Assembly (NCBI GenBank): GCA_000827205.1
Contig: KN832554.1
Span: forward strand, 3,431,815 to 3,495,814
DNA: 64,000 nt
Origin: Plicaturopsis crispa FD-325 SS-3
Taxonomy: Eukaryota > Basidiomycota > Agaricomycetes > Amylocorticiales > Amylocorticiaceae
Direction: 5' to 3'
Under the pieces are notes generated by a model. That model was not told the origin of the DNA, ran no database searches, and saw nothing but the letters and a program-made list of their open reading frames with translations. Below are positions 58,235 through 64,000 of the stretch, one piece after another. The stretch's first letter is position 1; every line of letters starts with the position of its first letter. A program made the position numbers and the translations under genes.

Positions 58235-59410
58235 TCATAGCTCATCATTTCCGCGTCCTGTATGTGTTTTCTCCGTAGCCTCCGTATGCACAGCTTCCGG
58301 TTTTACTTTCTCTTTCTCTTTCGCGGCATCGCGTTTCTTCGGGTCGCAGTGCTCCGGGATTGGACTTGACGGATCGATGGGTGGGTGTACTACTCTACCC
58401 ACTTTGTGGTAAGACTTGTGGTCCTCGAAGAATTTCTTCCAATGGTCGATGCTCTGTAAGATCAACAATTGAGCAACACTCCGAGACGGACTATGGATAT
58501 AGCCATACCTTTAGTTCTTTCTCGCTGAGGCCTCGGAGGTCATGCGTGCGATGAGTGGCGAAGCACCCCGTCGCGAAAGACCTTGCCGCATCAACACCGG
58601 CCCTATCGATACTTTGCGGTCAGATACGCCTTGCCAATAGATGAACAGACGTGTGATGCGCACATGGTGTGGTAGGAGCCTCCTGGTCCGTACGTAGCCC
58701 GATTGCTCGAGACATCATATACGTCGCCGTCAATCTAGCAAATGGCCGATATAAATGCGGTCGCAGTATGGCATCGGGAGGACCTAGCTTACGGCTAGAT
58801 ATAGAGGTTTCGCTTCCGCGGAGCCGTCGTATTGAGCCAGGAGACTTTCGGTGAATAACCGCTGGTCTGTCTAGAAGGCGGCGATGCGAATGTGAGCAAT
58901 GATATGCAGGAACGACCCCACGACGTTACTCACCGGCCAGAATGTTTTCAGCTGCGTCCACTTCCCCTCATACTCCCACGTGAAGCTCCCAGTGAAGAAT
59001 TTCCCAGCGAGGGCGGCGAACAGAACAAGATACAGGATAAACTTGAGGAGCCCGAGCACGCCGACCTCCTCCTCGGCGGTGGGATCCTTCTCCGGCGGGC
59101 CCACCTTTTCGCCCTTCGCCAATTTCGCGTCGCGCTCCTGCTTGCGTTGCAGCCACGCATCATGCGCCGCCGCCTGCTCGTCGCGGTACGCCTTGTACCT
59201 GTGCTCGCGCACGCGTCAGACGCAGCACGGTGAGAGAGAGAGAGACGGGACTCACGAGAGGAAGGGCTTGTTGGCGGACTTCTGCGCTACCATGCGCCCT
59301 GGGATAACGGGGTCCGCGACTTTGGGCGGGCCATCCGTCGCGGTAGGTGCTGCCTGCGCAGCGGGAGGCGCCGTCGGTGCGGCGCCGGTCAGGTCCCTGA
59401 GCCAGGACAT
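58235..59410 (-). CDS. Cytochrome b5-like heme/steroid-binding (MAPR) protein
   Basis: Membrane-associated progesterone-receptor-type protein, related to Dap1, which binds heme and supports sterol-pathway P450s. The ATG at 59410 opens MSWLRDLTGAAPTAPP; splicing joins S to YKAYRDEQAAAHDAWLQRKQ. A single transmembrane helix follows (LLKFILYLVLFAALAGKFF). The b5-like domain reads RLFTESLLAQYDGSAEAKPL, LAIDGDVYDVSSNRATYGPG, GSYHTMAGVDAARSFATGCF, THDLRGLSEKELK and SIDHWKKFFEDHKSYHKVGR, then VVHPPIDPSSPIPEHCDPKK. The tyrosines after DGDV and in GGSYH fit the MAPR heme pocket. The last residues are GNDEL, resembling an ER-retrieval signal. About 285 residues, six exons. Confidence 0.92.
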
Positions 59411-60236
59411 ATCGCGCGAGCTGGGGATTCAGTAGGTGCAGAGAGTACTGCTAGGGTGTGCAGAGCGTTAGGGGGCCTGCGATAGTACACTTTATAGATT
59501 GTCGTTTGACTCTGAGAGACAACGTGGAACGTCGATGATGTGGCGAGCGGGACATTGTGCGTGTGCGACTCTTGTCGGTACCTGGCCCTGCCCATTGGCC
59601 GGCACGCGATTCCTTCACGCGTCTAAGTCCTCGCCGTGGCACCCCACAATCACGCATGTGTACAGGAAAAAGAGAGACAGATGAACATTATTTCGAATCC
59701 ATACGTGCGCCGAAATACTCGACAAAAATGACAAGGAGGAAAGAGTTCAATTAGAGTACCCCCCATTGTACCGTTAGAGCTGGGGAATAATGTATGGTAC
59801 GGTGGTAGAAATTACAGCTGAGAGGGAGAAGAGTTTAGACGGGAGCAGCAATGAAATAGAAAGGGCGGGAATAATGATGTATGCGGCACGGAGAGGAGAG
59901 GATCCGGGGGAGGTGGGGTGGACCGGATGGGGGCGGGGGTAAGTATGGCACGAAAAAAAATAGAATAAAAGCAGCAGAAATGAAAAGACCCCCCGGGAGT
60001 GAACGTGCCAAGCCGTGCTGTAGGAGAAACATAAATGAACAGCGAGCGCGCGGGAGCATGAGATTTGTGAGGGAACGGAACGATGTAGAGGAATATGCGA
60101 AGAAGGGTGCGGCATGTAAAAAAAGTCGGTGGTGTGCGTGTCGAGCAGATGTAAGTCATAGAAGCGGAACAACCAGAATGATATGCGAAGGAGCCCATGT
60201 CCATTGAAAACCATGCAGAGAATCAGGTGTGGGTGT
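59411..60236. other. Intergenic, no gene seen
   Basis: Holds the promoter of the MAPR gene (left) and the 3' region of the RGS gene (right). The 59.8-60.2 kb part is purine-rich on the plus strand with no meaningful frame. Confidence 0.5.
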
Positions 60237-62340
60237 TCATTGCCCAGGAGGCGTCATCGTCTTTTGCAGCTGCGGTTGCTGCCACTCGCGGTGTTGCGAG
60301 ACGGTGAGGTACGCACGGCCGATCTCCTCGCCAGGATTGAGACCAGGCGGGACAGTCAAATCCTGGATGCCGTCCCAGTCGTCGTCGGCGCCCTGCCGCA
60401 TTTGGAGGAAGCGCGGGGTCTTGATGAACTGGCAGCGACGAAGGGTTCAGCAACAGTCGAGGGAAAGACTAAGCAAAACGTTTACCTTGGGCACCGAGTC
60501 GGTCGCCATCAAGCGGAATACATGGTGTTGAATCCGTTCATAAAGCGTAATCGTCGTCTGGAGTTGCGTCGCGTTGAACGTATTCGCCTGCTCCGGCTCC
60601 ATGCGACCAAGGTACGCCTTGTTGGGCTGGTTGAGGAGGACCAACCCAAGATACTCCGACAACTCGTTCCGCAGCGCATGGTCGATATTGAGCTCGTTAG
60701 GGCTCGACCGTGCGAGGTACGTGTTGTAGATGTCGCACGCCGTCTGTATTAACGACTCGTGGTGCTTCTCCATCGCGAGCTGCCCCGGGGTGTTCTTGTC
60801 CGTTCTCCTGCTCGCAGGCACGACCGCCACCGCGCTCGACGTGATGTTGAACTTCCGCTTGAAGTCCAGCACGTCCATATAGTACGCGAGGTTCTCCTCG
60901 CAGAAGTTCGAGCGCAGAAACTCGCGGAAGAGGTTCCGGAGCGACGGGTCCTCGAGGATGAAGCGCAGGCGGTCGGTGTTGCTCTCCTTCGCCCGCCTGT
61001 CGTCAGCGCCGCTGAGATTTTGGACGGACGTCCGCCGGTGGAGCTTCGAGTCTTTGCTGCTGGCATCCGTGCTGTTCGTGTCCGACGTAGAGATGTCCTG
61101 AGACGACCGCGTCATCGGCAAATTTGCAGAGGACGTGCTGGGCGACTCGTGATGGGGCCTCGCGGTATCCCACGAAAGGCGACGACCTTCGTCGGTGACA
61201 CGATATATCGCTTTGGCGGTACAACGGAATTCACCGTGTTGCTGTTCCAGCGAGCGTCAGCGATACAATTGATATTGGAGAGAAAAAATTGACACGCACG
61301 CTAACAGGCGAGTTGCCGCCAGGAGCAGAGCCCCGTACGGTGAATATGATCGCGGAGTCGTTGTTCTTGCGCTTATCGCTGACCAGGGTGATGAGCCCAA
61401 ACCGAACGAATTGGGCGGCCATTTCCGCAGCCTCCTCTCTGCCCACGACCGATGTAAAATCACAAAGCCACTCCAGCGCGGTGACAGCAGCAAAGCAGTA
61501 CTTGTGCGTGACGGGCTGGCCCTTCCCTATGAGCTGCGATCGATCTGTAACATCCGATAACGAAACACCCTTCGAGCGCTCCTTGTACACCTCAAAGACA
61601 TCCGTGACGGGCGTCGTCGGAGGGTAGTTGGGCGACTTGCCGACAAAGCGGCGGAAGAGCGCTGAGATGACCGACTGCGTGACGATGATCTCGTCATCCA
61701 GTGACCGCCGCTCGAGATGCAGCAGCTTGATGCAAATGGGCTGGGAGGTGAAGACTTGGTGGAGGTGATCGGAGCTGATGCCGTTCTTGCTGATGAAGCG
61801 CTCGAGGACGTGCAGGCCTTTTGGCGTGAGCACGTACACGCCCCGATCCTTGAACAGATTGGACGAAGGGTCGGCGGCATTTTCGATCAGACGAGCGTCC
61901 ATAAAGTGTTGGCTCATGGCTTTTGCCATCTCGCGGGTCATGGAGAATGTAGTCGTCGTGGTTGTCGTCACTACTCGTGAAGGCTCTCTCGGATCCGGCC
62001 CGCGGTTCGACTGAGAGAACTTGAGCGAGGCCAAGTTCTGTGCAGCATCATCGCTGTTACGGTGGAATCAGTGGGGGAGCCCTTAAAAACAGTCAAAAGA
62101 GCGGCAACGAACGTGGTGAAAGAATTGGGGAAAGTTTTGAAGAATTGTTTATGGGTTGTCAATCGCAGGGATACAATTAAGGTCGCGAAGAGGTCGAGGG
62201 TGTCCTATGCGATAAGGGTCAAAATGAGGGCGGTCGACGCGATATGGGACGAGAAAGCGTACCTTAAGGAAAGGCCTGCCTCTTTTCGTTGTTTTCATCA
62301 TATGCGACGAAGTAGCCTGGGGAGTGTCAGTGACAGGCAT
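60237..62340 (-). CDS. RGS protein of Thn1/FlbA/Sst2 type (DEP + RGS)
   Basis: GTPase-activating regulator of heterotrimeric G-alpha; orthologous types control sporulation and growth (FlbA), hyphal form (Schizophyllum Thn1) and pheromone response (Sst2). The ATG at 62340 gives MPVTDTPQATSSHMMKTTKR; splicing continues GRPFLK, then DTLDLFATLIVSLRLTTHKQ, FFKTFPNSFTTDDAAQNLAS and LKFSQSNRGPDPREPSRVVT, a strongly FlbA-like start. Next is a DEP region (MAKAMSQHFMDARLIENAAD; LTPKGLHVLERFISKNGI) with a second DEP-like segment (CFAAVTALEWLCDFTSVVGR). The RGS box runs LRFILEDPSLRNLFREFLRS, FCEENLAYYMDVLDFKRKF, IYNTYLARSSPNELNIDHAL and LYERIQHHVFRLMATDSVPK. The end is KTMTPPGQ. All domains are present; about 600 residues. 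Confidence 0.93.
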
Positions 62341-63850
62341 GGCTACTACGGTCTTGTGTGTGACGATGGGACTGGGTGTGTATCTCTGGAGTGATTACAA
62401 GGAATAAAACAGAAAAAAGAACAGGGCAGTCGGACGAGAGAGAAGACGGGGGAGGAGGAGGAGGACAAGGCGGGATATGGAGGAGGAGAGCAGACGGAAA
62501 GACGATGGCAGAGAAAGAGCGGCAAAGAAGAACAGGCCGTGGTAATCTCGTTGGCAACGATGCGGGCGCCCTTTTTGGGTAATCCCCCCTCGCTTCCCTC
62601 CTCCTTCGATCACTTCAAACAGGGGCCTCTTTCATTTGTAACCACTTTCGTCAATCTCACCCCTCCGCCGTCTCCGCTCCCTCGACCTACCAGCCCTCCG
62701 ACATGTCTCGCTCCCTCACAGCTCCTGCATGTCGTCTCGCTTTCCGGCCTCGCTTTCACCAAAAATCCAGACTCTCCCAAACAAAATCTACCCCAAGTTT
62801 CGCTTCTTACATCTCAGGACACGAGGCCCAATGCCACGAGGATCTATCGGCTGCGACGGCTGCAGAAAAAAATTCGATTTCTTTTTTTCCGGACCACCTC
62901 GGCTACACGTCCGCGAGGCGCGGAGGACAACCGCGGTCTTATTTCTCTGCGCGTCGCAGCCGTCGCTGTGCAGGGAGTACAACAAACATCGCCGCACCCT
63001 CTGCTCCCTTTTGGCGCGCCTTGTATAATTTTATTGCCAGAACGCGCTCAATAAACCGAATAAAACATACGCATAGGTAGCCAAGGCACGATCTTTCAAA
63101 GTCTATCAAAACATGGCCTCGTAGAAGCTTCGGGTACTCGTACCCGTTACGTACGCTTTGCTCAGATGTCAACACAACGCACCCAAATCACCGGTCCGAT
63201 CCTTCTCCCAGCATCTTTACTTACCTCTTCCTTACCATCCTCGTCCTCGACCGCTCTCACCCCCCGCGACACGTACTTTGTCTCCCACAACGATCTACAC
63301 GCATCGCGTTCTCGCTACCCTCACGACATCTTATGTCTTCCGACCCCCTCCTCGCAGGCCTGCACACGTCTAAGTAGGTCTCCGCGTACACGCCCTCTCA
63401 CACGACGTCTCGCACGAAACGATCTCGCTTTGGCTGCCTCGGGTGTCGGTGCGCATGCGTCTATTTCACTATGAACCTCACACCCCGTCCATCCATGCAT
63501 CTCCCGCAGATGCTCCAGAGCGCCTACCGCACCTCGGGCGTGGGGCCTCCGTACGTAGCCTGCACCCAGGTCCCACACCGGGCGTTCCGGGCTCCCAGGC
63601 GCACGCCCACCCCAGGCTGCAGTGTTGGTTTCCCAGGCGCGCGTGCGAGCCACGGAACGAGGCTCGTCGCGGGCGTGCTTCCCTCCTCTTCTTCGCTCGC
63701 ATGCATCTGGAGATCGCCCCGGCTATCAGGGCCGGGGTCCTGGACACCTTTAGAGCAGCTTCCTGGCCCCCGCCATCTGTGTGCCTCCGTGTGCCTCTCG
63801 CGAGATGCTACTTATCGTATCGTGATTGCGGTCTTTCAATCCCGTGGCAG
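62341..63850. other. Promoter region and C/T-rich intergenic DNA
   Basis: Upstream of the RGS gene; 62.4-62.6 kb is purine-rich and 62.6-63.5 kb pyrimidine-rich on the plus strand. A frame at 63166-63474 (MSTQRTQITGPILLPASLLT) could be the first exon of the gene running off the right edge, but this is not proven. Confidence 0.35.
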
Positions 63851-64000
63851 CCGTCTTGGAACTTGAAGTTGGACTCGACGAGGGTGTGGGGCGTCACTGG
63901 AAGCTGTCTACACCTGCACCAAGGGGACGCCATTGACGTCAACGTCGCCCGCCACCCCCCATTCCTCGCGCTGATCGGGGCGTACAGCGTGCATGTGCGC
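63851..64000 (+). CDS. Likely exon of an unidentified gene, cut by the window end
   Basis: From an acceptor-like CGTGGCAG ending at 63850, one frame stays open to the last base with strong G/C preference at third positions: PSWNLKLDSTRVWGVTGSCL, then HLHQGDAIDVNVARHPPFLA, then LIGAYSVHVR. This codon pattern suggests real coding sequence, probably a beta-rich domain. No family recognised. Upstream exons could not be placed with confidence. Confidence 0.35.

Noticed and set aside
63166-63474. Plus-strand frame of 102 codons as a complete small gene
   Set aside because: Ser/Leu/Thr-rich from C/T-rich DNA. It may be a first exon, but no spliced continuation could be shown.

Overview
This window is nuclear DNA of a filamentous basidiomycete, most likely an Agaricomycete. 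The evidence is GC-rich genes cut by many 48-75 bp GT-AG introns, closely spaced genes on both strands, a Thn1/FlbA-type RGS protein, a NACHT-WD40 NLR of mushroom type, a cluster of mushroom-type F-box genes and a Kex2-type repeat precursor. No bacterial, organellar or viral feature was seen.

Layout. 0-0.5 kb: DAD1/Ost2, an oligosaccharyltransferase subunit. 0.7-5.3 kb: an F-box cluster on the minus strand (one copy with a single in-frame stop, one C-terminal fragment, one intact 532-residue gene), whose flanks hold duplicated DNA including a scrap resembling AP-3 mu. 5.8-7.8 kb: the AP-3 mu gene. 8.0-8.9 kb: a non-coding element with long terminal inverted repeats and internal tRNA-like promoter boxes. 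10-12.1 kb: an Atf1-type bZIP factor with an expanded RTGLTP repeat. 13.1-14.1 kb: a decayed F-box relic containing minisatellites. 14.9-19.2 kb: a NACHT-WD40 NLR whose base composition changes abruptly at Walker B. 19.6-22 kb: Sti1/Hop. 23.3-26.2 kb: a Zn2Cys6 factor. 26.4-31.1 kb: Nup120/Nup160.

33.5-34.9 kb: a secreted precursor with nine 37-40-residue repeats separated by Lys-Arg sites, the best candidate for an undescribed system. 35.4-41.2 kb: kinesin-3 (Unc104/KIF1). 41.5-42.3 kb: Imp3. 42.7-45.9 kb: a LIM-binding-domain cofactor (PtaB/Adn1 type). 46.3-49.6 kb: a PNUTS-like PP1 regulatory subunit. 50-50.9 kb: an HMG-box protein. 51.3-52.3 kb: a WW-domain protein. 52.9-55.2 kb: a disordered Q/H-rich protein. 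57.3-58.0 kb: a small conserved-looking protein of unknown role. 58.2-59.4 kb: a cytochrome b5-like (MAPR) protein. 60.2-62.3 kb: the RGS protein. The last 150 bases look like an exon running off the window.

Most genes are unlinked housekeeping functions: glycosylation, vesicle sorting, transport motors, nuclear pore, chaperone, ribosome biogenesis and transcription. The lineage-specific material (F-box cluster and relic, NLR, inverted-repeat element, repeat precursor) lies between 0.7 and 35 kb. Intron borders were read by eye from GT/AG sites and protein continuity. Family calls rest on remembered motifs, not on searches.
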